A DNA stretch of 64,000 nucleotides from Ursus arctos (lineage: Eukaryota; Chordata; Mammalia; Carnivora; Ursidae). The notes beneath the pieces are model-generated. The model saw only the letters and a list, made by a program, of their open reading frames with translations. It was not told the origin of the DNA and ran no database searches. Positions 26,501 to 41,500 of the stretch are shown in pieces (the stretch's first letter is position 1; every line of letters starts with the position of its first letter). A program made the position numbers and the translations under genes. Where the stretch lies: assembly GCF_023065955.2 (NCBI RefSeq), contig NW_026622786.1:52499438-52563437 (forward strand). The letters run 5' to 3'.

Positions 26501-29500
26501 AGACATATAAATGAAAATACATTAATAGTAGGGGACCTCAACACTCCACTATCAGAAATAGACAGAACACCCTGGCAAAAACTAAGCAAAGAATCAAAGG
26601 CTTTGAATGCCATACTCGACGAGTTGGACCTCATAGATATATATAGAACACTACACCCCAGAACCAAAGAATACTCATTCTATTCTAATGCCCATGGAAC
26701 ATTCTCAAGAATAGACCATGTTCTGGGACACAAAACAGGTCTCAACCGATACCAAAAGATTGAAATTATCCCCTGCATATTCTCAGACCACAACGCTCTG
26801 AAATTGGAACTCAACCACAAGGAAAAATTTGGAAGAAACTCAAACACTTGGAGACTAAGAGCCATAATGCTCAGGAATGACTCGATAAACCAGGAAATCA
26901 AAAATCAAATTAAACAATTTATGGAGACCAATGAGAATGAAAATACAACAGTCCAAAACCTATGGGATACTGCAAAGGCAGTCCTAAGGGGGAAATACAT
27001 AGCCATCCAAGCCTCACTCAAAAGAATAGAAAAATCTAAAATGCAGTTTTTATATTCTCACCTCAAGAAGCTGGAACAGCAACAGAGGGACAGGCCTAAT
27101 CCATGCACGAGGAAGCAGTTGACCAAAATTAGAGCTGAAATCAATCAAGCAGAAACCAGAAGTACAGTAGAGCAGATCAACAGGACTAGAAGCTGGTTCT
27201 TTGAGAGAATCAATAAAATTGACAGACCACTGGCAAGACTTATCCAAAAGAAAAGAGAAAGGACCCAGATTATTAAAATTATGAATGAAAAAGGAGAGGT
27301 CACGACGAGCACCATTGAAATTGGAAGGATTATTAGAAATTTTTATCAACAGCTATATGCCAATAAACTAAGCAATCTGGAAGAGATGGAATCCTTCCTG
27401 GAAACCTATAAACTACCAAGATTGAAACCGGAAGAAATTGATTCCTTAAACAGGCCAATTAATTATGAAGAAATTGAGTCAGTGATAAACAACCTTCCAA
27501 ATAACAAAACTCCAGGCCCGGATGGTTTTCCTGGGGAATTCTACCAAACATTCAAAGAAGAAATAATACCTATTCTCCTAAAGCTATTTCAAAAAATAGA
27601 AACAGAAGGAAAGCTACCAAACTCATTCTATGAGGCCAATATTACCTTGATCCCCAAACCAGGCAAAGACCCCCTCAAAAAGGAGAATTACAGACCGATT
27701 TCCCTAATGAATATGGACGCCAAAATCCTCAACAAGATACTTGCTAATAGAATCCAACAGTTCATTAAAAGGATTATCCATCACGATCAAGTGGGATTCA
27801 TACCTGGGATGCAAGCGTGGTTCAATATTCGCAAATCAATCAGCGTGATACATCATATCAACAAGAAAAGACTCAAGAACCATATGATCCTCTCAATCGA
27901 TGCCGAAAAAGCATTTGACAAAATACAGCATCCTTTCCTGATTAAAACCCTTCAGAGTGTAGGAATAGAAGGTACATTTCTCAATCTCATAAAAGCCATC
28001 TATGAAAAGCCTACTGCAAATATTATTCTCAATGGAGAAAAGCTGGAAGCCTTTCCCTTAAGATCAGGAACTCGACAAGGATGCCCACTCTCGCCACTAT
28101 TATTCAACATAGTACTAGAAGTCCTTGCAACAGCAATCAGACGACAAAAAGGGATCAAAGGTATTCAAATTGGCAAAGAAGAAGTCAAAATGTCTCTCTT
28201 TGCAGATGACATGATACTCTATATGGAAAACCCAAAAGAAGCCACTCCCAAATTATTAGAAGTTATAGAGCAATTCAGTAACGTGGCAGGATACAAAATA
28301 AATGCTCAGAAATCAGTTGCATTTCTATACACGAATAACGAGACCGAAGAAAGAGAAATTAGGGAATCCATCCCATTTACAATAGCACCAAAAACCATAC
28401 GTTACCTTGGAATTAACTTAACCAGAGACGTAAAGGACCTATATTCTAGAAACTATAAATCACTCTTGAAAGACATTGAGGAAGACATAAAAAGATGGAA
28501 AGATATTCCATGCTCATGGATCGGAAGAATTAACATAGTTAAAATGTCCATGCTACCCAGAGCAATCTACACTTTCAATGCTATCCCGATCAAAATACCA
28601 AGGACATTTTTCAAAGAAATGGAACAAACAGTCCTTAAATTTGTATGGAAACAGAAAAGGCCCCGAATCTCCAAGGAACTGTTGAAAAGGAAAAACAAAG
28701 CTGGGGGCATCACAATGCCGGATTTCGAGCTGTACTACAAAGCTGTGATCACAAAGACAGCATGGTACTGGCACAAAAACAGACACATAGACCAATGGAA
28801 CAGAATAGAGAGCCCAGAAATGGATCCTCGGCTCTTTGGGCAACTAATCTTTGATAAAGCAGGAAAAAACATCCGGTGGGAAAAAGACAATCTCTTCAAT
28901 AAATGGTGCTGGGAAAATTGGACAGCTACATGCAAAAGAATGAAACTTGACCACTATCTCACACCATACACAAAAATAAACTCCAAATGGATGAAAGACC
29001 TCAATGTGAGACAGGAATCTATCAAAATTCTAGAGGAGAACATAGGCAACAACCTCTACGACATCGGCCAAAGCAACCTTTTTCATGACACATCCCCAAA
29101 GGCAAGAGAAACAAAAGATAAAATGAATTTATCGGACTTCATCAAGATTAAAAGTTTCTGCACAGCCAAGGAAACAGTCAGAAAAACTAAGAGGCAGCCC
29201 ACGGAATGGGAGAATATATTTGCAAATGACACTACAGATAAAGGACTGGTATCCAAGATCTACAAAGAACTTCTCAAACTCAATACACGAGAAACAAATA
29301 AACAAATCAAAAAATGGGCAGAAGATATGAACAGACACTTTTCCAATGAAGACATACAAATGGCTAACAGACACATGAAAAAATGTTCAAAATCATTAGC
29401 CATCAAGGAAATTCAAATCAAAACCACACTGAGATACCACCTTACGCCAGTTAGAATGGCAAAAATAGACAAGGCAAGAAACAACAATTGTTGGAGAGGA

Positions 29501-32500
29501 TGTGGAGAAAGGGGATCCCTCCTACATTGTTGGTGGGAATGCAAGTTGGTACAGCCACTCTGGAAAACAGTGTGGAGGTCCCTTAAAAAGTTAAAAATTG
29601 AGCTACCCTATGATCCAGCCATTGCACTACTGGGTATTTACCCCAAAGATACAGACGTAGTGAAGAGAAGGGCCATATGCACCCCAATGTTCATAGCAGC
29701 AATGTCCACAATAGCTAAATCGTGGAAGGAGCCGAGATGCCCTTCAACAGATGACTGGATTAAGAAGTTGTGGTCCATATATACAATGGAATATTACTCA
29801 GCTATCAGAAAGAACGAGTTCTCAACATTTGCTACAACATGGACAGCACTGGAGGAGATAATGCTAAGTGAAATAAGTCAAGCAGAGAAAGACAACTATC
29901 ATATGATTTCTCTCATCTATGGAACATAAGAACTAGGATGATCAGTAGGGAAAGAAAGGGATAAAGAAGGGGGGGGTAATCAGAAGGGGGAGTGAAACAT
30001 GAGAGACTATGGACTATGAGAAACAAACTGAGGACTTCAGAGGGGAGGGGGGTGGGGGAATGGGATAGACCGGTGATGGGTAGTAAGGAGGGCACGTATT
30101 GCATGGTGCACTGGGTGTTATACACAACTAATGAATCATCGAGCCTTACATCGGAAACCGGGGATGTACTGTATGGTGACTAACATAATATAATAAAAAA
30201 TCATTAAAAAAAATAAAAAAAAATAAAAAAAAAAACAACACACTGCTATCATGTCGTCAAAGGCAATGTGAAAAGCCCCACCAGAAGGTGAGTCTTTAGG
30301 AAGTTCCATAGGCGGGGCTATAAGACTCTGCAGGTACTCATGACCGCTCGGGCGGAGGATTATGCTCTAGCAATTGGCTAAATGTGCACAAAAATAACCT
30401 GTTGACTTTTACCTGGTTTGGTATGCCAATCCCAACCTCCTGAAACATCTGGCTGAATGTTCACAGCAGGTGTGCTAGAAGCTGCAAGTGGGAAGAAGAA
30501 AAAGAATCGTAAGAAAATAGCCGCGAACCTCCATTCCTGAGTTCACACGGAAAAACGCTGCCCCTTCCATGAAGCCTGCCTGACCTGCCAAGGTCCCAAG
30601 TGATTCATCTCTGCTTCTGAGCACTCCCAACATTCTGCAACACTGGTATTTTGTGCCTTCGTCTATGGTTACTTACATGACAGTTGGTAGAACCCAGATA
30701 CTGTTTGTTTCTCTTCCTTCTTTGGCTTACCTATATTCTACTTCCATCCACACTTTGAGTTGTAACTGTGCATATGTCTGTCTCCATTAAATTGTCAGTT
30801 CCTTAAAGGCAAGAACTATCTTATTCATCTTTGTGTGTCCTACCTCTACATTTAACACAAAGTCAGGGGCCAATAAGAAAAGGTAAAAAAGAAACTTGAA
30901 CTCCATTTGCCTTACGTTGGTATTAATAAGTGTATTAGAGCCATGACCGGCTTAGAACTGAAATTTTGTTTTCTCCTCTGCTGTGACTGAATGGAGAATG
31001 ATGTCAATCAGAGCATGTATTGAGCACTATCTATATACATCATCTACCATGCCGGTGTCACAGTTCATTGTCACTCAAAACTAACTTCCTGCAGTTTCAA
31101 GAGACATCATTCTGACCCTCTCAAAATTCCAAATGTAAAATTTAAAAGAAATGTTCAGCTACAGAGAATCAGGTACATTCGAGGAATACACATTGGTAGA
31201 GTAAGATTTTTCTGAATCTATAAAATCCAAATAAGAAACAAGAGACCATAAGAAAGAATTTCTTTTTAAGGTACCTGTAGGTTCTGTCCATAAAATCAGT
31301 GAGTAAAATGAAAACATTAAACTTACATGGCAAATAGTATTAAACACACACACACACACATACACACACACACATACACACACACACACACACCACCCCC
31401 CCACCCCCACCACCAAAAGAAACATCAAAGCACCAAAATTAGCATTTGCCTGTTTTGTTTGCTTAGTACCAACCAAGACATCTTGTACCTTCCCATCATT
31501 AAGTTAAAAAGAACATGCCCTTATCAGTCATAATAGTTCTTTCCTTTCTATTTCTCTTCTACCACAGTAACCCATGACAACCACGGTGGAAATTAGACAA
31601 TTTTGCTAACATTTGCTATTTGATTTCCTTTAAACTCTGATCTTAGTCTTTTATACAACTAGGATATAGAAATAGGTGTTAGAACTTCAACTTTGGGGTT
31701 TTTTTCCTATGGTGAAAAAATTTATATTTAGATTTAGCCAGCTGGACTCAGTTAAGATGACCCCAATTCTGTTGGCAACATCCTAAGCATCATAGTCAGG
31801 AGCCATCGAACATAGGCCTTTTTCTCCCCATCAGGTCTGATAAAGGTGTTGACCTTGGCCACGTCAGTGTCATAGAGCTTCTTCACAGCCTGTTTGATCT
31901 GCTGCTTGTTGGTCTTGACATCCACAGTGAACACAAGTGTGTTGTCTTCTATTTTCTTCATGGCTAACTCAGTAGTCAGGGGGAGCTTCAGGATGGCATA
32001 GTGATCAAGCTTGTTTCTCCTGGGGTGCTCTTTCAAGGATATTTGGGCTGCCTTCAGAGACGCAGTGTCTTGGGTCATTGGAACGCAAGTGACATGCAGA
32101 TCTTTTTTCGTGTGACGGTGGACGCCTTTCAGCAGTGCTTTCTTGGCCTTCAAAGCCTTTGCTTGGGCCTGGGCTTTGGGAGGGGCAGGGGCTTTCTTCT
32201 TAGCCTTAGGCACCATCTTTGTGAAAGGCAAACTTCAACTTTTTTACTAATCAAGCCCACAAATCCTTATGACCACCCACCATATTAAGGCACCGTACTA
32301 GAGAACAGAGAACTAAAAGACATTGTCTAGGGGCGCCTGGGTGGCACAGCGGTTAAGCGTCTGCCTTTGGCTCAGGGCGTGATCCCGGCGTTATGGGATC
32401 GAGCCCCACATCAGGCTCTTCCGCTATGAGCCTGCTTCTTCCTCTCCCACTCCCCCTGCTTGTGTTCCCTCTCTCGCTGGCTGTCTCTATCTCTGTCAAA

Positions 32501-35500
32501 TAAATAAATAAAATCTTTAATAAATAAATAAATAATAAAAAATAAAAGACATTGTCTAGCCTCAAGAAATTTAAAATCTGTTAAAGATATAGGAACATAC
32601 AGATGAAAAGGTAATCACCTACTATTTTAAATCTCTGTTTTGCCTTTTATTATGGTTATTTACTTTTTCTTCCAACACTATGCCCCAAGTGATTGTTGTC
32701 TTCAGAGTAGATGTTCAATAAATATCTGTAGAACTCAAAGGCAATATTTCAAGAAATCAAGGGGATGCCTTGTAGAAGTCAGAAGCGGGCAACCTGACAG
32801 CTCAGTCTGACCTATATGTTATCCTGTATGAAGATGATGCAACTAACCCACTAACATAGACTAATTGTTTTTCCAGCAAGGACAGTGGAAAATTCTTTTT
32901 AGTCACTGGCATGACACCGGTCAAAAGAAGTATCGCAACAAAACAAAGGGGGGTTAACTGGCTGAGAGTGGGTGATAAGCATCTTCTCACCAATTCACAA
33001 GAACCAGAGAACTGAGTCCAGAATTGCCATGCTGAACTATGAACATCTGTACCCATGGGACACAACAGATGGTATTCTTAAGAAAACTATAAGTTCAAAG
33101 TATTAAAACTGGAAAAATATATAACCTTATTAATGCTATCACTATGCATCAAAGAGACTTAGGAAAAAATGAGTTAATTCATTTTTTATTTACATATTGT
33201 ATGGGAAGATAGATAACACCTACTATGTGCCCATAATTTTTCTAGGCCCTAGGGAAGCATTAATGAACAAAACAAACAAAACTCCCTGCTTTTGTGAGCT
33301 CATATTCTAGTGGGGAGAGATGGAGATAAAATAGAAACATAACACATAAATTACTGAGTATATTGTAAGTTGATATATAAGATGGAAAGAAAAATCTAGA
33401 ACAGGGGCACGGAGATGAGTTGTGATATGCAATGGGGCAGTTGGAGTAGACCCCACTGAGAAGGTGCCAGGTGAGCAAAGATCAAAAGAGGTGAATGATT
33501 TAGTCATGCCAATGCCTGGGGAAGAGGGGACAGCCAGTACAACTCCATTATGGCTAGAATGGAGAGAGCAAGAGGGAGAAGACATGAGGTCACAGCATTG
33601 GGGTGCAGCGAGAGCACATAGGGCCACATACGCCATTTCGATGACTCTCACCCTCTCCCTCTGCCCCTCTCCCCGCTCACACATTCTCTCTCTCCCTAAA
33701 TAAATAAATAAAATCTTTAAGAAATTAATTCAAATACATTTTTACCATGCACTGTAGGTGAAGGACTTCTTGTAGGCTGAAGAAAGGGGTCACTGGAAGC
33801 ACTGGACGTGGTCAGAAAAGAACCCAGCAAATCCTGACCTGATGGTTTAGAAGGTGCTCCAAATGGGTCAAAGGCGGCACCTAGACAACAGCAGGAAAAA
33901 CATGTTTCTTTGTCGTGTGAGTTCATTCATTACATTAATATTGGAGAGTTGTCACTATGGCCAGGCCTTAGGCCAAATATTTGAAACACTGGGATAAAGC
34001 CTGCCTCCTGGGCTGCTGCACAGGCCCATCCTATCCTTAAAACTTCCCCCAGAGCCCACAATGGAACCTGAGGATTTCTGACTGCACAGGAACAATCCCA
34101 TCTTGATGGGCAAAGGAGGACTGGAGATCTATCCTCTGGATGACCGGTAAACACCATCCATGAGGGCCTCTTGGGCCTTCTAGAAATGACCAGCAAAACC
34201 AGGCTTGGACCAAAGCAGATGCCCCACAAACAACATATGCTCGTACTGAATATGTTAGTGGACACATGGCAGGCAGGGGAGCTCTGCTATCACGGGGAAC
34301 AGTAGAAAACCTCACTGATCAGGTTTTGCTTAGTTTGTTTTGTGTTTTTCGTGGTCTCTGGCTCACTTCAAAGCTAGAAAGAGGAGAAAACGAGTGTTGC
34401 TATATCACTCAAATCCTTTCTCAAAACACCACCTCTCAATAACTTGCTAGAAACCAGATGCAGATTTAATGAAGTGAGGAAAAGTCCGTGAATGTACTGA
34501 GACTAGAACAAAGCGAGCAGCCGAAGCCTCCAACAACAACACAGTAAAACAAATCTTGTCTCCGTTCTCAGGGCTTACACTGCCTTTCAAAAAAATACTT
34601 CAGCTGATTCTCAGTCTCTCCCTGTCAGATAGTAGTAGTATTTTCATGCCACAGACAGAGAAAGGGAGGTTTCAGAAAGCCAAGTCAATCAATATATTTA
34701 GCCTCAATTTCATTATCTATAACCTGAGGCACGGATTTAACTCATGTCTCAAAGATCCCTTGTGGCTCTGACCCTAGAATATAACTATCTGCATGTGACT
34801 GTGATGAATTAAATCACTGAAAGTCACTCAAGGTGCGAGACCTTCAAACCTGAGTGCTGTGGTATTTTGGATCTTGCAGATTTGTTTTCCTGACAGATCT
34901 TTTATTCACTTTGGTGAGTAAGAACTAGATAAAAGGAAGCCAAGTGCCTGGGATTCAGGGCACCTGGGTACCACTGTGTCTCCGTTGATAACTAATGTAG
35001 GAGCTTGAGCCTCGACACCCACATTCTATGATTTTAAGGCTTGCTCTCACACTGAACGCCTCCAGGTGAACGACTATAAATCAACACCACCCCCAGAGCC
35101 TTCTGAGAATGGAAGGATTCGCTTGGGAAAGTAAGTTCCCACAGGTTATCATAGGAGTGGAGAGTTGAGACATTTCTCTTTACTCTTCCTAACGTGATGT
35201 CATCTTCATTGATGGTGATGATAAGAAGGGGCAGCTGGAATGCTGACCTAGCTACAGTGTCTTGGAAATTTCAAAGCATTGTGGATGACCAGTCACAGGT
35301 CATAGGTCGAGTCTCTAGCAGTGAGCAGAGCAAAGCCAAACCACATGGGCAACAACTGCTCGGCTACAGTCAGCAGTGCTGCTGGCATAAGTCCCTTAAA
35401 TGTATCTTGAGGTAACTGAGTACTTCTCTGCATAACCAAAGTGCATTCAGAAAATCACAATTCCAGGAAGACATTACAAGAAAACTAAGAGAGAGCTCTC

Positions 35501-38500
35501 AAGTTAAATGGCCCAGTTTTGGACCCTGGCCCTGCCAATTACTAGCTGCATAAATGTACGCTACTGATTTGACCCTAAGCCTCCATTTCCTTAACTCTAA
35601 AAATAGGGACAATAATAGCACCCAATTACCAGTTTCTATAATAATTGAACCCATGTTTAATGTTAAATTTCATGTTAGGCAAATAGGAAGTACCCCATGC
35701 ATATGAGCTGTTATTGTTAGTAATGACTCATCAATCTATATCTCCAAGCAGAAGTCAGTCACTAAAGCAGCTCAGGGATTGACGGTGTGGAAAAAAACAA
35801 AGAAAGGATGAAGAGCTCAAACATTCACTCTTACCCTGTCCTTCCAAAATGGACAACAGTTCTATTTCCTCTCGTGTTCTCCATTTAACTGAAGATAGAG
35901 CCCCCTAAGAGCCTTTCAGGGAGACCAGAAAAATCTCGCTTACTAGGACAGTTCCATTCTGCCTGCTTGGCCCCAACGTTACAATTCGAAACTGAGAGGT
36001 ACAGCGTGACATGGAAAACATTACCTTCTCCCACTCTGAGGGTTGGAGACGCAGAGGCAGAGGTGGCAGATCGGCGTGGTGTCGACTGGGTGGACGCAGG
36101 TCCACTCGGATGAAACATGTCTTCCACCCCTGACTGGCCAGCCTGGGCAGGCCCGGCCGCCCCTCCGCCCCCAAACAGGTCACTCAGCAGTTCAGAATTG
36201 GTGGGAGGCGCCACTGGTGGAGAGAAGTTCTTACTCACTGCAGACCCTTCCAGGCCCAGAAGGTCCACGTCCTCAGGGGGTGGAGGGGCAGCTGGCTCCT
36301 GCTGCTTTTTGCTGGGCTTTTTAGCTCCATGATGTTTGTCACCACTGGCATTGCCGTGTGGACTGGAAAGGGTCAGAAGTTCATCGTCTGACTGCTCACT
36401 TTCTGGATTCACTAGTGCAGCATGGTCCTCCTCACAGAACGACTTTTCTGATTTCTGATCTAAGGAAGGCAAGGATGCCCATAATCAGTTAGTTACTGGC
36501 CACAGCATTATTCATTCTTGTGAGTATCAGTCCCTAACTCCAGCAAGAGGAAGGAGCAGCCCAGGGCAAACAACGCTTTCAGACCCTTACCGATGGAAAA
36601 CTTGATGTATTTCCCATGACATTCAATAGCCCTTTGCTGAGCATCTGAGAGGCAGGATAGCACAATGGGGAAGAGTGGGAACTTCAGAGCCAGACATCCT
36701 GGGTTTGAATCCCACCTCTACTACTTACTGGTTCTGTGACATTGAGAAAGTTACTTTACTTTTCCTTTGTGCCTTGGTTTCTTCCTCAGCAAAATGGGGG
36801 TAACAAAGAGTACCTAACTCAGTTGGCTGCTGTAAGAATTACAAGAGATGATAGAAAGTATTCAGACCGAGATTAAGTAGTACTTAAGTGTTCATGATTA
36901 TGACTATGATTATTATCCTCCAGATGCTATGCTAGGTGCTTTGGACAAAAAACCTGTTATTTTCTAATCCTTTGCTGACTCCTCTCACTGTCTTTTCTTT
37001 TCCAGGCCTGTGGTCAAAAGCAAGTCTTTCCTCCCACAGTCCAGAGTGGAAGCGAACCACACACCTAACAACTGAATAGATGGAGAGGCTCTCCTCAGGA
37101 TGGGTAGCAGGGAAGAGGCCTGTTCTGGGGAAGGGACGGAGAGGTTGCTAAGGGACTTTCCAGGCCCTCCCTGAAACAGATCCTCCAAGGAAACTCTGTT
37201 ATTTAATGTCAGCGAGACCCACATTCCAAATCAAGTACAGATCCACATCCCTAATCCCGATTCTGAAATGCAAAAGGCTATGAAATGGGAAAGGTTTCCC
37301 TAAGTTTAGAGCAAATTCAGCTGGTGGAAAAGTCTGACCAGAACTGATGTGAAAGTATTTATAATCTTCATTTATCTCACCCAGTGTGATTCTTTTTATA
37401 TGTTTCACTGCAGAAACATGAAAACGTTCCATTACAAGTTGTCTGAGATGCCGCTGGGGATGCTAAGAGATACACAATTTATGTACCATATCACCTTTCT
37501 GAAATTCGAAAACTTTTGCAATTCCTAAATCCTTCTGGTTCTGCAAGGTTCAGATAAGAAATTGTGCATTTGTGCTGAAACCTATTTCAGAGCCCAATAG
37601 GAATGATTTCTAAATTACTTACTGTAAAGTCAGTGGAGAGGGAAAAGTGAAGTTTTATTAAAAGCCCTTGTGTGAGAAAGGTAAGATGTAGGGGACTTGT
37701 TTCTGGGGCGGGGGGGGGGGGGGGACTGGGAAGTCTACCTGCTGTCTAGATTTCACTGGGCTTTCCAATTTTTTTTATGTTATTGGTCCCATTTCTCAGC
37801 AGGAAATTCTGAAAGTAAGGCTTTTAACTTAAAGGAATTCTGTGAATACTTTTTTTGTCACCAAACATGGAAAACTCCATAGGCAATGGGAATACCATCT
37901 TATGTTCACACCGTGAAGAAAGGTCAATCAAGAGAATTTTATCCAGAGCATTGCCAAAGCTGTTCTCCCACCCCTTTCTTAGAGAAAGTCCTTGCAATTC
38001 AATTCTGCATTGAATCTTGCAGTTAACCTCAGCAAACTCTACAGCAAGGAGGCAAATGTGTATGGACAGAATGCCAATGCCAGTCTACCGATGGCAGCGG
38101 TCTGAAGTGTTATGTTGGAAAGATTCTAAAAACATCTCCAGGTTTGGCAGAAAAGGATACTGTGATTGAGCCCAATTTCTGCCATGGCTGTTAAAGCACA
38201 TAGCAGAGACATATGGGCCAAGTGTTCGCCTTTTCTGCACCAGGGGAAGCTTAGATCTGTCCTGCTAGTGGTGAGAGACCTCTGGGGGAAATGACAGATT
38301 TTATATTTTCAGAACGTGCACTCAAGGACAGGAGATACAGTCCTTTATTAATTCGTGTGTCAGCAGCATAAAGGGAAATCCTAGAAAATACCACGCTTAT
38401 TTGTAAATCCAGGAAAGATGTGATCCAAAATGCAGCATAGAGAGAAAAGGTAGAATTCGGCTGAAACTGGTTTTCTACATCAGTCTAAGAGTATCCATGG

Positions 38501-41500
38501 AGTTGAAAGTAGGGAAGTAATTTCAAATTGCCTGACTTGAAAAAAGGAATGAGCAGGGAGGGTGTGAAATAAGGAGGAACAAGGTTGACTTCTAAGTGCT
38601 GTTTTCTTTGAGGCTGCTCCAAGGACGAACCATGTTTACAGAAGAACCACGTAACTTAAGTATCTAACCACGTAACTCAGAGAAATGCTTGGAAGTACCT
38701 TGCCAACAGAGAGAGGAGAAGAAGCCACCTTGCCCAAAATGCCTGGGGTTGTCCGGAGGGATGTCTATTGGAGCCTGTCCTGCAAGACAAAAGGCCATGC
38801 AGCATCAATGAAACACAGGAAAGAAGTCAAAGTGATAACTAACACAGAGGCTTTGTCCTGAAAGCAAAACCACCAGGGGACTCATACCTCCCAATACCAG
38901 AGTATCTTGATGCTCCTGGTGGGAAGAGAAGAGGATGCTGGGATTGACATCTTTCGTGCAGTAATGTTCCCAAGGTGGGGTTAAGTCGATCACTTTGTCG
39001 TGGGGCTGTAGTTCTACGTCCAGAGTCACCTGAAACAGCTGAGGATATTTTTCTGGTACATCGCATGCATCCAACTCAGGTCTACATAGGAATTTAAAAG
39101 AAGATCAGTGAAAAACAATGGGATCAGAATGATGTTCACAAAAACCGTTGTAGGTTGACTCAGGTCAACTCTGAGACTCATTCCGAGGGAAAAAGCAATC
39201 GTTCAACAGTTAAGTTACACTACTGTTCCGGGCCTGTTTTCCTCATCTAGAGAAAAGAGGAGAAAAACGCCTACTCAGAGAATTTGGATACTACTGCATG
39301 TGAAAACATTCTAGAAGGACAGCTGATAGATCCAGCCAGTATGTCTGGGCAAGGCCAAGTCAGTTGTTAACATAATGAAACAGCCCTCACCCGCCCACCC
39401 TGAGCCCTTGAATGTCCACTCTACGCTGATCATATCCCCCCGGCTTCAGCCACCCCTCTGAGTTCCCAAGGCCACACCATAATAAAGCAACTAAGGTTCC
39501 TACAGAGGGGTACCCTGCTTCAGTGCTATGGCCTGGCATCCTGTCTGAAGGGTCATCGCTCATATCATCATACCACAGATTAAACTGCCATCCCTATTGA
39601 AAAACACAAAGGGATACACAGATGCAAAGGGTCGTGGTATTGATACTTTGTTTCTACTTTGTTCAGTTTTGTTCTCTCACACAGAATTTTTAGACCTTTC
39701 TGTTTGAAGTCTTTGATCCTGTCCTGTTCAAGACAAATTACACCCAATTGCAAGTTGTAAAATGCAACTGGGCTCTCTGTGTTATTAAGCCATACTCTAA
39801 CAGTCCTGCAGCACAGGATTCCAGGCAATGCTGCAGGAACAGAGCCAATGAGCTGTGGGCACTTGGCTCCCAGCATTTTGTATTGAAAGTGTTGCTCGGT
39901 CCAAGAAGCACTCACTTGGTGAACTTTAAAACTGTGGTTTCCAGTGGTATGAATCCAGTATGAAACTGAAGCTGAAATATCTGGGTGTTGGTCACCTAAA
40001 AATACATGAGAGAAGCACATGACAATCAACCAGTGAAAAAGGAATCGGATCAAAACATTATATTTTGGGGAGCCATGCATCTTCAACTGTTTCAACATCT
40101 GAGCCTTTGTTTACTATGAATGTTAATGACCTTCCCATTTGGAAATGGCCCAGCGTCATTTCCAGCCTCTCCTCCCCATGAACTCTGCTTGGGCAAACCA
40201 TTTTCTTCTTCCATTAATGTCTCAGGTTCTTGCATACCGCCTTACTTTGTTTCATTCCATTCCTTCTACCCAGGATGCCCCTGTTTCAACCTGATGAACT
40301 CATCCTTCAGGGGCCACCTTACAAGGTCATATCCTCTCTGTAGCCTTTCTCTAGTCACCACTGGCTAAAACAAACCACTCTCATTATAGCATCTCATTCT
40401 ACTTCTACTCTGATAGTGGATATTCCGACATGTGGTGAATTTCTCTTACCAGGCTGAGCTCCCAAAGGGCAGGGACATAGTCTTATTCCTGTCTGTCCTA
40501 AACCCCTAAGGTGATGACTGGCACAGAGCATGCACTTAGGAAATATTTGATGAATTAAAATACAAGTACTTATTACATTATTCATAATATCTGAGAAGAG
40601 GCAAGACCCAAATGTCCATCAACTGATGAAGAGATTAATGAACAGTGATAGCATCATAATGGAATATTATTCAGTCATATAAAGGAATGAAGTACTGATA
40701 CATGGTACAACATGGATGATTTTCAGAAACATGCTAAGTGAAAGAAGCCAGTCACAAAGGACCACATAGTGTATGATTCCATTCATATGAAATGTCCCAA
40801 ATAGGTAAGTCTATAGAAACAGAAAGTAGATTAGTGGTTGCCCAGGAGATGGAAGAGGCAAACGGGCAGAAGCCGCTAGTAAGTATAGGGTTTCTTTTGG
40901 GCATGACAAAGATGTTCTGGAATTATATACTGGTGCTGCATAACCTTTTGAACATACTAAACATAATTGCACTGTACACATTAAAAGAGTGAATTTTATG
41001 TTATATGAATTTCATGGTAATAAAAAAATTGAAAAAATATAATTACTTAATCCCACACCCTTCATAGAAATATCTCCTCTCACATCGATCCAAATGGGAC
41101 ACTATTAAAAAAGGGCACAAGGTTCTAAAGAGCAAGGTTTGCTAGAAGTTCTAGGGCTGTCAGCTTCTGGCAAAGTCATCAAGCCAAGGACGGGGCAAAT
41201 CACAACCTCTCTGAGTCTCATTCCCTATAAAATGAGGGAAATAGGCATAAGTTATTTTTAAAGACTCTTTCTAATTCTAAAACTACAAGTCACTCAAACC
41301 CAACTGATGCAGAGAAAAGATTCTAAAATACGCCTTATATTAAGGGATGCCTGGCTGGCTCAGCTGGTAGAGCATGCCACTCTTGATCTCGGGATCATGA
41401 ATCCAAGCTCCACACTGGTTGTAGAGCTTACTTTAAATAGTAAGATGAAATAAAATACTCCTATTAAAGGCTCAGAAGAGTTTATGCTATGATTCTTCCT

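Larger units (their letters stand above)
23967..30236 (+). mobile_element. Full-length LINE-1 with two intact ORFs, antisense in DNAJC6 intron 14
   Basis: A 6.3-kb L1: GC-rich 5' UTR starting GAGCGAGGAGTTAAGATGGC, ORF1 (25127-26029), a 72-base spacer, ORF2 (26102-29929), a 3' UTR with a G-rich tract (GGGAGGGGGGTGGGGG near 30040), AATATAATAAAAAA, then an A-rich tail. AACACACTGCT duplicates flank it at 23956-23966 and 30237-30247. No stop or frameshift interrupts either ORF, so this copy looks young and could be retrotransposition-competent (inference). It lies on the strand opposite DNAJC6. A Can-SINE lies between its 5' UTR and ORF1. Confidence 0.95.

Noticed and set aside
31752..32231. RPL23A as a functional gene
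   Set aside because: Intronless, with a C-terminal frameshift and many missense changes; a processed pseudogene.
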